Source: Alphaproteobacteria bacterium
GTDB taxonomy: Bacteria; Pseudomonadota; Alphaproteobacteria; Rhizobiales; CAJQND01
NCBI GenBank assembly: GCA_024227565.1
Contig: JAAEUE010000164.1
Location: 17,645 to 81,644 of the forward strand
Direction of reading: 5' to 3'
Length of the DNA: 64,000 bases
The notes under the pieces were generated by a model. The model had not been told where the DNA came from. It saw only the letters and a list, made by a program, of their open reading frames with translations, and made no database searches. The translations under genes and the position numbers were made by a program. Below are positions 43,841 through 51,743 of this stretch, piece after piece; the first letter of the stretch is position 1; each line of letters opens with the position of its first letter.

Positions 43841-44343
43841 TACAAACGGCCTCCCATAGGACTGAGCGCGCGCGTGCTGTGTGGGACGTGTTGCATCAGG
43901 TCATGGACCCGGAAATTCCAGTGATTTCTGTGGTGGATCTGGGCATTGTGCGCGAGGTTCATGACGAAGCCGGCGCCTTGGAGGTCATTGTCACCCCAAC
44001 ATACACAGGCTGTCCTGCAACCAAACAGATCGAATTTGATATCCGCCAGGCTCTCGATAAAGCCGGATTTGAAGATGCGGATATGCAAATTTCGCTGTCG
44101 CCGGCATGGACCACCGATTGGATCACGCAGCAAGGCCGCGAGCAGCTCAAAGCCTTTGGGATCGCACCGCCGGAAGGCAAAACGGGAAAGCGGGCCTTGT
44201 TTGCGGGCGATGCCAATGTGGCTTGCCCGCGGTGTGCCTCGCGCGACACTGAACAGATCTCCGAGTTCGGCTCAACGGCCTGCAAGTCGCTTTGGCGCTG
44301 CCGCACATGTCGTGAGCCGTTTGATTATTTCAAATGCATCTGA
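43834..44343 (+). CDS. paaD: 1,2-phenylacetyl-CoA epoxidase subunit PaaD
   Basis: 169 residues. An N-terminal MIP18/DUF59 domain has MDPEIPVISVVDLGIVREV and TPTYTGCPATKQIE, the segment with the conserved Cys. A C-terminal zinc ribbon has CPRC and CRTC (CASRDTEQISEFGSTACKS between). PaaD is thought to help assemble the Fe-S or diiron centre of the epoxidase. Overlaps paaC and lies 9 bp before paaE. Confidence 0.95.
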   Translation: MVIQTASHRTERARAVWDVLHQVMDPEIPVISVVDLGIVREVHDEAGALEVIVTPTYTGCPATKQIEFDIRQALDKAGFEDADMQISLSPAWTTDWITQQGREQLKAFGIAPPEGKTGKRALFAGDANVACPRCASRDTEQISEFGSTACKSLWRCRTCREPFDYFKCI

Positions 44344-44352
44344 GGATGAATA

Positions 44353-45438
44353 ATGGCACGTCCTGAATTTCATGAGCTGGTGGTCGCCGATGTGCGCAAA
44401 GAAACCGACGATGCCACATCAGTGGCGTTTCATGTGCCTGAGGAATTGGCAGAGAGTTACCGCTTCGTGCAGGGGCAATACCTAACCCTTCGCGGGGAGG
44501 TGGACGGGGAAGATTTACGGCGTCCTTATTCGGTATGTGTCAGTCCCGATAAGGGCGAGCTCAGGGTGTGCGTGAAGAAAATGCCCCTCGGGCGCTTTTC
44601 GAGCTTTGTGAACGACAATCTGAAAGCTGGTGACCGCCTTGCGGTGCTGCCGCCGATGGGGCGGTTTCATGCGCCCATAGAGGAAACGGGCCGCAAGACC
44701 TACGTTCTGTTCGCTGGCGGTTCGGGCATCACGCCTGTAATTTCCATCATCGAGACCGTCTTGGAACGTGAGCCTCTCGCGACGGTTACGTTGTTCTATG
44801 GCAACCGGTCTACCGGTGACATCATCTTCCGTGAACGTCTTTCAGATCTCAAGGACACCTATCTTGGAAGGTTGCGTGTGTTTCATGTGTTGTCCGATCA
44901 GGTTCCCGAAGTGCCCTTGTTTGGCGGCATGATGACAGAAGACAAGGTGCGTGATCTGGTGAATTCCTTAACCGACCCCTCCGAGGTTGACTGGTTCTTT
45001 ATTTGCGGGCCGGGCCCGATGATGGATGGCGCCAAGGCGGCATTGGAGGGCATCGGAGTTGAGCCTAGCCGCATCAAGATTGAAAGTTTTGGGGCGCGGC
45101 CTATTCCCAGTGACATGAAGAAGCCCGCAGAGGTTGATATGCCTGGTGATGACACTCCCGCAGCGGATGTGGACGTTATCTACCAGGGGATGCGCAAGAA
45201 AATCCGCGTGCCGTTCAAGGGTGCCCCAATTCTCGATATGGCCCATGACGCCAAAATCGATGTGCCTTACGCGTGCAAGGGAGGTGTGTGCTGCACCTGC
45301 AGAGCCAAGCTTGTGGAAGGTGAGGTGGAGATGGACATCGTCTATGGTCTGGAGCCGGACGAAATTGAAGCGGGCTATATTCTTACCTGCCAGTCTCATC
45401 CAGTGACCGATAAGATTGTGGTCGATTATGACGGTTAA
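44353..45438 (+). CDS. paaE: phenylacetyl-CoA epoxidase reductase PaaE
   Basis: 361 residues. Order: an FAD-binding barrel (RPYSVCVSP, about 57-65), an NAD(P)H domain (YVLFAGGSGITPVISIIE, about 118-135) and a C-terminal plant-type [2Fe-2S] ferredoxin. The cluster ligands are in ACKGGVCCTCRAKL (C-x4-C-x2-C) with a later Cys in LTCQSHP. It passes electrons from NADPH to PaaA. A weak hairpin with a T-rich tail lies 35 bp after the stop. Confidence 0.96.
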   Translation: MARPEFHELVVADVRKETDDATSVAFHVPEELAESYRFVQGQYLTLRGEVDGEDLRRPYSVCVSPDKGELRVCVKKMPLGRFSSFVNDNLKAGDRLAVLPPMGRFHAPIEETGRKTYVLFAGGSGITPVISIIETVLEREPLATVTLFYGNRSTGDIIFRERLSDLKDTYLGRLRVFHVLSDQVPEVPLFGGMMTEDKVRDLVNSLTDPSEVDWFFICGPGPMMDGAKAALEGIGVEPSRIKIESFGARPIPSDMKKPAEVDMPGDDTPAADVDVIYQGMRKKIRVPFKGAPILDMAHDAKIDVPYACKGGVCCTCRAKLVEGEVEMDIVYGLEPDEIEAGYILTCQSHPVTDKIVVDYDG

Positions 45439-45783
45439 GGCGGGCGATCATAGTCCACAATGAGGCCTTCAGAACGGTATTGACCGTTTCTCCTTTGAGC
45501 TAGAAAAATCCCCGTTTGTTACCACTTAATAGATGAAACAGTTGACACAAGCTGCGTGATCCAGATCGCCTGATGAAGCGCTTGGAGCAATTCTCTCCGT
45601 CTTAATATCCACCCAATTCAGCCGAATTATTGTCAAGCGCTGTACATAATTCAGCCCTGAATTCGCCCTGAATATACGTTTTCTTAACCATATCGAGACG
45701 GCGGCCTCATCGGTAGAAAATGCAAATCCGGCAGACATTCGGTTGAACAAACCGTGCTGCCATAATAACGGGAGACTTCTAAA
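45439..45783. other. 345-bp intergenic region with small dyads
   Basis: No gene or RNA is recognised. A weak hairpin AACGGT-ATTG-ACCGTT (45473-45488) may end the paa transcript. Two dyads, AATTC-N4-GAATT (45615-45628) and AATTCAG-CC-CTGAATT (45648-45663), and a further CCTGAAT copy lie 120-170 bp before the small secreted peptide gene and may regulate it. Confidence 0.45.
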
Positions 45784-45936
45784 ATGAAGAAAGTTCTTAT
45801 GCTTGCTGCTGCTGCTGGTTTGGCCTTTGCTGTACCAGCTTCCGCCTACACCAACGCAGTTGTCTACGGACAAGAAGATTGCAAAGAAGGCGAAAAATGG
45901 AATGAAGAAACCCAAAAATGTGAAGCTTCTCAATAA
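45784..45936 (+). CDS. small secreted two-cysteine peptide
   Basis: 50 residues. CGGGAGA precedes the ATG. A signal peptide MKKVLMLAAAAGLAFAVPASA is followed by a 29-residue mature part with two Cys (EDCKEGEKWNEETQKCEAS), which could form one disulfide. The C-x-x-G-x-x-W-x...C pattern recalls repeats seen in exported alphaproteobacterial peptides. A strong terminator follows 30 bp downstream. Function unknown. Start, signal peptide and terminator together support it. Confidence 0.72.
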   Translation: MKKVLMLAAAAGLAFAVPASAYTNAVVYGQEDCKEGEKWNEETQKCEASQ

Positions 45937-45966
45937 GCGCACAGGGTTCTACAATCCTATGACTGA

Positions 45967-45998
45967 GGAGGGGCCGGAAACGGTCTCTCCTTTTCTTG
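45967..45998 (+). terminator. intrinsic terminator after the small peptide gene
   Basis: GGAGGGGCCG (45967-45976) pairs with CGGTCTCTCC (45981-45990) over ten positions with two G-T pairs around a GAAA loop, followed by TTTTCTTGTT. It also faces the end of the BASS gene. Confidence 0.88.
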
Positions 45999-46020
45999 TT
46001 AATTAGCGCTTTGATGTGCG

Positions 46021-46959
46021 TTAAATTTGGGCGGGCAGCAGTCGATCGTACAGCGGTTTTAGGATCGCAGGCAGGCAATAGATCGGAAACTGCAGGACTG
46101 CGAAGAACAGCCAGGTGTCGTCAGGTATGCTCGCGCCTAAAGCACCGATAACCAAAGCGATGTTGCGTCCACCGGCTGAAAAGCCCAACGTCGATGCCAC
46201 CGTTCGCCCAGCTCGCCAGAACAGTGCGGTGGTTACAGCGATGCTAATGAGACTAAGCGCCATCACGAAGGCGATAAAGCCCAGTGCATATACCGGGTCT
46301 GCCAACAGGCGCGTGCCGATGCCATCCATCAACGCGATTGCAAAGATCGCCATCGCGATGACGTTTAATCCGTCAAAACTCGCACTGGCTCGATGAATGT
46401 TTTCCACCCCGACAACCTTTCGCACGACCACAGCAATAAGTGCGGCTCCCCCCACAAGCATGCCCAACCTTTGGGCAAGTTCTGTTGGAGATACGGTCGC
46501 TGTTCCGTCTGTGAAAAGTGCGGTGAAGAATGGTGTGACCAGTGGATGGGCTGCTACGGCGACCAGAAGGAAGCCCAACGCAAGCGCAGGGTCGAGGCGC
46601 AACAGATAGGCAAGCGCCGGTGTGGAGAAGAGTGGGGGCGCTGAAGCCCAAAAGATGAGGGCCAGCACCAGTCCTGCCGACAGGAGCGAGCCCCCCAGCC
46701 AGATTGCTCCCGCGAACAAGATGGGCATGACGCCAATTGTCCAGATCAATCCAAGGACGGGCACCATTGGAGAGGCCAGATGTTTGCGGGCGGCCACCAT
46801 GTCGACCCGGATCATCAGCATGGCAAGCATCAGGAACACGATGGGTGCCAGGGCAGGGCGCAGCAAGGCCGCAAGGTCGGCCCAGGCCAATCCCACGAAC
46901 AAGCTGATGGGCAGTATCAGTGTTCCCTTGGCGCCGAGCCAGGTCAGGAGTTTTGCCAT
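46021..46959 (-). CDS. bile acid:sodium symporter (BASS) family transporter
   Basis: 312 residues from the ATG at 46959 (MAKLLTWLGAKGT); the open frame extends upstream over dctM but that part is not protein-like. About nine helices. The crossover region FWASAPPLFSTPALAYLLRLDPALALG and the late ALFWRAGRTVASTLGFSAGGRNIAL match the distant arsenite/BASS group. Na+-coupled uptake of an organic anion is expected. Its start ATG overlaps the dctM stop in TGATG, so it is translationally coupled to the TRAP transporter. Confidence 0.82.
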   Translation of the reverse strand: MAKLLTWLGAKGTLILPISLFVGLAWADLAALLRPALAPIVFLMLAMLMIRVDMVAARKHLASPMVPVLGLIWTIGVMPILFAGAIWLGGSLLSAGLVLALIFWASAPPLFSTPALAYLLRLDPALALGFLLVAVAAHPLVTPFFTALFTDGTATVSPTELAQRLGMLVGGAALIAVVVRKVVGVENIHRASASFDGLNVIAMAIFAIALMDGIGTRLLADPVYALGFIAFVMALSLISIAVTTALFWRAGRTVASTLGFSAGGRNIALVIGALGASIPDDTWLFFAVLQFPIYCLPAILKPLYDRLLPAQI

Positions 46960-48254
46960 CACATTTGCGATGGGAGCCATGTGGCAAGGCCGGGGAAGAC
47001 CGACAAGACGAGTACGGCCAGCAGCATGATCAAGAACATGGGGGCGGCTGCCTTTGCGATGAAGTCCATGTCTCGGCCTGTCATGCCTTGAAGCACGAAC
47101 AGATTGAATCCGATCGGGGGTGTGATCTGAGCGATCTCCACGACGATCATCAGAAACACCCCGAACCAGATCATGTCGAACCCCGCCTGACGCACAATCG
47201 GTTCCACAACGGCCATTGTGAGCACGATGGAGGAGATGCCGTCCAGGAAGCAACCTAGAACCACATAAAACAAAGTGAGCATGACGATGAGTTGCCAGGG
47301 GGTAAGCCCCAATTCGGCGATCCAGCCGGCAAGCGCGCGCGGAATGCCTGTGAAGCCCATAGTGAGCGTCAAGAACGCCGAGCCGGCCAGGATGAATGCG
47401 ATCATCGAGGAGGTGCGGGTCGCGCCGAGAAGGCTTTCCTTGAAGCTGTCCCAGCTTAGCGATTTTTGGGCTACACTCATGATCAAAGCGCCAACGACGC
47501 CCAACACGGCGGCCTCTGTGGCAGTGGCAAAACCGGTGTAGATCGCGCCCATGACCGCGCCGATCAGCGAAATGACAGGCAGTAACTGGAACAACGCCCT
47601 GAAACGATCAGGCCACGTTGTTGTGCTGTCGGCCGTCTCGCTGGTGCCCCCTTTGAGCCATGACCAGAACATCACGAACGCCATGAACATCAGGGCGAGA
47701 ACGATGCCTGGAATTATGCCGGCGATGAACAACTTGGCGATGCTCTCGTTCACCGTGACGCCGTAGATGATCAGCGTGATGGAAGGTGGGATGAGAAGGC
47801 CCAGCGTGCCGGCGCCTGCAAGAGTGCCGATGATCATGTTCTCCGGATACTTCCGGCGGCGCAGCTCGGGGATCGACATTTTGCCGACCGTGGCCACCGT
47901 TGCCGCTGACGACCCGGAGATGGCTGCAAACAGCGCGGAGCCGGCGATGTTGACGTGAAGCAGACCTCCGGGAAGATGCTGCATCCAGGGCTGTAGGCCT
48001 TTGAAGAGGTTTTCGGACAAGCGCGTTCGGAACAATATCTCCCCCATCCAAATGAACAGAGGCAGCGCGGCCAATGTCCATCCGGATGATGCCGACCAGA
48101 GTGTTGTGGCCATGGCGTCGCCAACCGGGCGCGATGTAAACAGGACCATTCCAATGGTCGCCACCCCGATAAGCGAGAGGGCAATCCAGATTCCGGTGCC
48201 CAAGAAGAGAAAAAGAATGGTGAGAAAGATGGCGATGAGGCCGAGATATTCCAT
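46959..48254 (-). CDS. TRAP transporter large permease (DctM type)
   Basis: 431 residues and about twelve helices. SGSSAATVATVGKMSIPELRRRKY (about 112-135), AGAGTLGLLIPPSI (about 145-158) and the second-half ITPPIGFNLFVLQGMT near 385-400 are TRAP DctM signatures. It is the ion-coupled transport subunit, working with the dctQ- and dctP-type genes just upstream. Substrate not identifiable. dctQ ends 3 bp upstream. Confidence 0.95.
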   Translation of the reverse strand: MEYLGLIAIFLTILFLFLGTGIWIALSLIGVATIGMVLFTSRPVGDAMATTLWSASSGWTLAALPLFIWMGEILFRTRLSENLFKGLQPWMQHLPGGLLHVNIAGSALFAAISGSSAATVATVGKMSIPELRRRKYPENMIIGTLAGAGTLGLLIPPSITLIIYGVTVNESIAKLFIAGIIPGIVLALMFMAFVMFWSWLKGGTSETADSTTTWPDRFRALFQLLPVISLIGAVMGAIYTGFATATEAAVLGVVGALIMSVAQKSLSWDSFKESLLGATRTSSMIAFILAGSAFLTLTMGFTGIPRALAGWIAELGLTPWQLIVMLTLFYVVLGCFLDGISSIVLTMAVVEPIVRQAGFDMIWFGVFLMIVVEIAQITPPIGFNLFVLQGMTGRDMDFIAKAAAPMFLIMLLAVLVLSVFPGLATWLPSQM

Positions 48255-48257
48255 AGC

Positions 48258-48782
48258 CTATTCCACCTGCGCACTTTCGGTGAGATCAGGCGTGCCCGTC
48301 ACCAATGTTTTAACCAGAGCATGCACCACGGTGAGCGCCATTACCGTTGCACCGAATGCCATCAAGCTTTGAGGGATCCACAATAGAGTTGCATCTGCCC
48401 CTTCGCTTTTCTCTTCAAAATCGTAGGAGAACCATGTCATGCGGACGAGGAACCACGCCATGTAGCAAGCGAAGAAACTCGCAATAGACAGGCACCAGAC
48501 CTCAAGCGCAAAACGGGGGCGCCCGCTCATTGCATTGCGCAGCATCACGACCCGGATGTGGCCACCTTCACGAAATGTATATGCAAGGGCAAAATAGGAA
48601 GACGCGGCCATGGCATAGCCAGAGTAGGCATTGAGACCGGGTACGTAGATACCCAACCAGCGGCTGAAGATGGAAAGCAAAATCAGAACGGCGAGCAGCA
48701 CCAGGAAGCAGGCGGCGATGACACCACAGACAACATAGAACTTGTTCAGGCCTCTGTCCAAAGCGCAAAAGAAGGAAGACAT
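48258..48782 (-). CDS. TRAP transporter small permease (DctQ type)
   Basis: 174 residues from the ATG at 48782 (MSSFFCALDRGLNKFYVV); the frame starts 17 codons earlier in poor sequence. Four membrane helices, with SIFSRWLGIYVPGLNAYSGYAMAASSYFALAY around residues 35-66 and FREGGHIRV typical of DctQ. It stabilises the DctM permease in the inner membrane. It lies 81 bp after the dctP gene. Confidence 0.92.
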   Translation of the reverse strand: MSSFFCALDRGLNKFYVVCGVIAACFLVLLAVLILLSIFSRWLGIYVPGLNAYSGYAMAASSYFALAYTFREGGHIRVVMLRNAMSGRPRFALEVWCLSIASFFACYMAWFLVRMTWFSYDFEEKSEGADATLLWIPQSLMAFGATVMALTVVHALVKTLVTGTPDLTESAQVE

Positions 48783-48863
48783 TAGGCGGCTTGCGCCTCC
48801 TGAGGAGGGGAATGGAAGTGCGCCGGGGCTCAAGCCCCGGCGCTAGTTCAATAGTAAGACCGA

Positions 48864-49850
48864 CTACATTTTCTTGTAGGAATCGATAACGCCTTGACCT
48901 TTGGCACCGGCCCGCTCCAGCCATTCCTTCATCATAACATCGCCAATCTTGCGGAAATCAGCCGAAAGCGCATCGCCTGCAGGCCCCACTTCCATCCCGT
49001 TCTCAGCCAGTTTGCCCTTGTACCAATCGGCAAGACTGGAAGCTTTCTCCCAGCCGCGGTCTTCGGCGGCCTTGGCTTTCTCCATGATGATGCCGCGCGT
49101 GGCGTCATCCAATGCGTCCCAGGACTTAAGGTTCACGATCACCATGTTCTTCGGCAGCCAGGCTTGAGTGTCGTACCAGTATTTCACGTGTTCCCAGATC
49201 TTGCGGTCATAGCCGGTTGAGCCAGATGAAATCATGCTTTCAGCAACACCTGTTGCGAATGCCTGGCTGAGTTCGGCTGCTTCAATTTTGGTTGGCACCG
49301 CACCCATCAGCTGAGCAAGCCGCGAGGTCGCGGCGTTGTAAGCCCGGAATTTCAGGCCTTTCATGTCGGCCGCCGAATTTACCGGCTTGTTGGTGTAGAG
49401 CCCTTGCGGCGGCCATGGCACTGCGTAGAGCAGCTTTACGCCTTTCACTTTGAGAACCTCGTCCATGGCGGGCTTAGAGGCTGTGTAGAGCTTCTTGGCA
49501 TCGCCGAAAGATGTTGCCAGGAAGGGCAGGGCATCGATTTCAAAGATCGGATCCTCGTTGCCAAGGGCTGAGATCAGCCGCTCGCCAATTGGGGCCTGGC
49601 CCGTGCGTACGGCCCGGAATATCTCTCCGCCTTTGAACAGCGAGCCGCTGGCGTGCGTGACGATTTCCAGTTTTCCGCCGGTCGCGTCGGTCACGTCCTT
49701 GGCGAACTGGGCAGCGTTCTCAGAATGATAGTTGGTGGCCGAGTATGCCAGAGGCATATCCCACTTTTCAGCAAGAGCAGCAAAGCTGGTGCCTAGCCCG
49801 ACAACGGCGACGGCTCCGAGCAGTCGTGCGGTCTTAAACAGCGTGTTCAT
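48864..49850 (-). CDS. TRAP transporter periplasmic binding protein (DctP type)
   Basis: 328 residues with a Sec signal peptide (cleavage near AALA-EK). DctP-fold segments: LPLAYSATNYHSENAAQFAKDV, VTHASGSLFKGGEIFRAVRTGQAPIGE, AADMKGLKFRAYNAATSRLAQ with the carboxylate-clamp Arg, and ATGVAESMISSGSTGYDRKIWEH. It captures an organic acid in the periplasm for the downstream DctQ/DctM permease. First gene of a four-gene unit ending with the BASS transporter. Confidence 0.94.
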   Translation of the reverse strand: MNTLFKTARLLGAVAVVGLGTSFAALAEKWDMPLAYSATNYHSENAAQFAKDVTDATGGKLEIVTHASGSLFKGGEIFRAVRTGQAPIGERLISALGNEDPIFEIDALPFLATSFGDAKKLYTASKPAMDEVLKVKGVKLLYAVPWPPQGLYTNKPVNSAADMKGLKFRAYNAATSRLAQLMGAVPTKIEAAELSQAFATGVAESMISSGSTGYDRKIWEHVKYWYDTQAWLPKNMVIVNLKSWDALDDATRGIIMEKAKAAEDRGWEKASSLADWYKGKLAENGMEVGPAGDALSADFRKIGDVMMKEWLERAGAKGQGVIDSYKKM

Positions 49851-49925
49851 TTTTGTCCTCCCATTGGTGTTGCTGTGCTGAGCTTATTCAATTCACAGTC
49901 GGGCGCCAAACTTTATCTTTTCTTG

Positions 49926-50162
49926 TTAGAAGGCGCGGTAGGTGATGATTGTGTGAGTGTTCTTGATCCCTTTTATGGGATGAACCTTCTCGTTGATGAA
50001 GTGGCCGATGTCTTCGCCGTCCTTCAGGTAGAACTTCACCAGCAGGTCCCAGTCGCCAGCTGTTGAATGGATTTCCGAAGCAATCTCTGAATCAGCCAAC
50101 ACGGTTGCAACTTCATAGGCCTTCCCGAGTTCGGTTTTGATCTGAACGAAAAATGGTTTCAT
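49926..50162 (-). CDS. Lrp/AsnC ligand-binding domain protein (RAM only)
   Basis: 78 residues. FFVQIKTELGKAYEVATVLAD, GDWDLLVKFYLKDGEDIGHFI and KGIKNTHTIITYRAF are the beta-alpha-beta-beta-alpha-beta RAM fold of Lrp/AsnC regulators. The DNA-binding helix-turn-helix is absent, and the length matches stand-alone RAM proteins. These bind amino acids or other effectors and assemble as rings. It lies 75 bp upstream of the dctP gene on the same strand, so it may sense the transported compound (inference). Confidence 0.85.
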   Translation of the reverse strand: MKPFFVQIKTELGKAYEVATVLADSEIASEIHSTAGDWDLLVKFYLKDGEDIGHFINEKVHPIKGIKNTHTIITYRAF

Positions 50163-50370
50163 CGCGCTGATTGGTCCCTCTGATCTTGCTTGCAGACATG
50201 GTTCTCAGGGAATGCCCGGCTGGTCAAGGAAAACGATAGCGCCAGCCACAATATGAGGCCACCGGAACGGCGAACTGGCAATCGTCCATTAACCGTCTTT
50301 GTTTCCGGGTTCTAAACGCACACTAGGTATCATATTTGCACAATGCAAAGAATCGAGGGGAGTTGAAATC

Positions 50371-50634
50371 ATGATGAAGTGCGCAATTTTTGCAGCCATC
50401 GCATTAATGATGACATTTGTGCTGCCGAGTGATGCAGACGCCAAACGGCGGATCCGGGTTTTCGGCGGCTCCTCCGGCAGCAGTGCGACCATTGTGAAAG
50501 TTCTGGATTTGCCAGACACCGCAGCGTTGAAGCACCGGTCAGGGGCCTATATTGACCTTGGATACATGTGGAAGCGCGGATCTGAGGGCGCCTGGATTGG
50601 CTATGTGGGCAGTGTTCTAAATACCTGTCATTGA
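50371..50634 (+). CDS. hypothetical exported protein, probably frameshifted (5' part)
   Basis: 87 residues from the ATG at 50371 (GGGGAG upstream). A signal peptide MMKCAIFAAIALMMTFVLPS ends near SDADA. The mature part contains RRIRVFGGSSGSSATIVKVLDLPDTA and GAYIDLGYMWKRGSEGAWIGYVGS. After GYVGS the frame gives VLNTCH and stops. The overlapping frame continues smoothly as SKYLSLSPQGLEG, suggesting the two pieces were one gene: signal peptide, small domain, membrane helix and tail. No named family. Confidence 0.65.
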   Translation: MMKCAIFAAIALMMTFVLPSDADAKRRIRVFGGSSGSSATIVKVLDLPDTAALKHRSGAYIDLGYMWKRGSEGAWIGYVGSVLNTCH

Positions 50635-51035
50635 GCCCGCAAGGCCTTGAAGGCCTTCTCGCGGTCGCTGGGGTGGCGGAGCTGCCCCCAGTGCCGGAGA
50701 AACCTAAGAGCTACTTTTGGGCCTTCTTGCTGATCCTGGGTGTTGTGGGTGTCTCCAGCTGGGCGCTGAAATGGCTCAAGTCAGCTGCCAATACTCGGGC
50801 GGAACGTCGTCCTCAAGGTGCGGTAGCTCCGCAGCCAGCCACCGGCCCTTCAGGAGGTGACTGGACGCAAAACGCAGAACGGGCTTTCGCCGAACGGCTC
50901 GCTCAAAACCAAGCTGCTGCACAGGCTGCGCAAGCTGCTCAATCGGCAGCCCCGCAAAGACCTAGCTTCCGTACCCGCAATGCAGGAATGCCGGCGCAAG
51001 CCATGCCTGGTGGCCAAAGTTTCGGGCGCCGTTGA
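50631..51035 (+). CDS. hypothetical membrane protein, probably frameshifted (3' part)
   Basis: 134 residues if begun at the TTG overlapping the preceding stop. It lacks any ribosome site of its own. One helix (YFWAFLLILGVVGVSSWALKWL, about 28-49) is preceded by LSPQGLEGLLAVAGVAELPPVP and followed by an Ala/Gln-rich, disordered tail ending GGQSFGRR. The absence of a proper start and the continuous open frame further upstream argue for a single ancestral gene with the piece at 50371, although translational coupling is possible. Confidence 0.6.
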   Translation: MSPQGLEGLLAVAGVAELPPVPEKPKSYFWAFLLILGVVGVSSWALKWLKSAANTRAERRPQGAVAPQPATGPSGGDWTQNAERAFAERLAQNQAAAQAAQAAQSAAPQRPSFRTRNAGMPAQAMPGGQSFGRR

Positions 51036-51060
51036 ACACTGACTTGAACCTGGTTTGGTT

Positions 51061-51636
51061 CTAGATTGGATCGCCTTCCTCTGCGCCGCCGGCTTGACGA
51101 ATGATGTTGGCCGCGCCGCGCAGGTAGGGGTGGATTTCCAAGGCGTGTTTAATAGCCTTCAAGGCGGCGCGTTTTTTACCCTTGCGCAGAAGAATGAGGG
51201 CTGAGCCGGAAAGTGCGCCGAAGTGCCGGGGCTCCAAGGTCAATACCTTGGCCACATCGCGCATGGACGCTTCCAGCCGGTTATCAATGAACAGCGCCGT
51301 GGCCCGGAAATTCCAGCCTTCTGAGTAATCCGGTGCGCGCTTGACCACCTCGTCGGCCACCTCAAGCGCTTCCTTCATCCGGCGCTCACCCAGGGCAATG
51401 CGGGCCTGCCGCATGAGGCGGTCAATATCCGGATCACCGGACTGATACCAGGCAAGCCAGATCCGTTGCTCAAGCTCCAGCGCACTGCGCGAATTCTTCA
51501 CCACCTTGAGCTCTGCGAAGAGGTTGTTGAGGAGCGGTGCCGTTTTAGAGTTCTCAGCCTTCGTTGCGCCAGCTGCGCCCAGTGCAAGCACGATGCTGGC
51601 AACCGCAACGAATATCAATGTTCTCAGTGTTCTCAT
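51061..51636 (-). CDS. TPR-containing exported protein
   Basis: 191 residues from the ATG at 51636, where a signal peptide MRTLRTLIFVAVASIVLALG begins (cleavage near TKA-EN). Tetratricopeptide-like helices occupy about residues 75-180: RRMKEALEVADEVVKRAPDYSEGWNFRATALF and RDVAKVLTLEPRHFGALSGSALILLRKGKKRAALKAIKHALEIHP are two to three TPR units. A periplasmic adaptor is likely. No partner is identified. Confidence 0.82.
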   Translation of the reverse strand: MRTLRTLIFVAVASIVLALGAAGATKAENSKTAPLLNNLFAELKVVKNSRSALELEQRIWLAWYQSGDPDIDRLMRQARIALGERRMKEALEVADEVVKRAPDYSEGWNFRATALFIDNRLEASMRDVAKVLTLEPRHFGALSGSALILLRKGKKRAALKAIKHALEIHPYLRGAANIIRQAGGAEEGDPI

Positions 51637-51743
51637 TGTCCGGCCTCCAATTTGCGCAGAAATGATAGGCGGCAAATGCGTTAGGGTCAAAACACCGATC
51701 TGTTAGCTTGGTAATTTCGTCTTGGGTCAAAATTTTGTCGCGT

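Noticed and set aside
45473..45488. AACGGT-ATTG-ACCGTT as the paa operon terminator
   Set aside because: The stem is only six pairs and the following T run is broken (TCTCCTTT), so it is not listed as a firm terminator.
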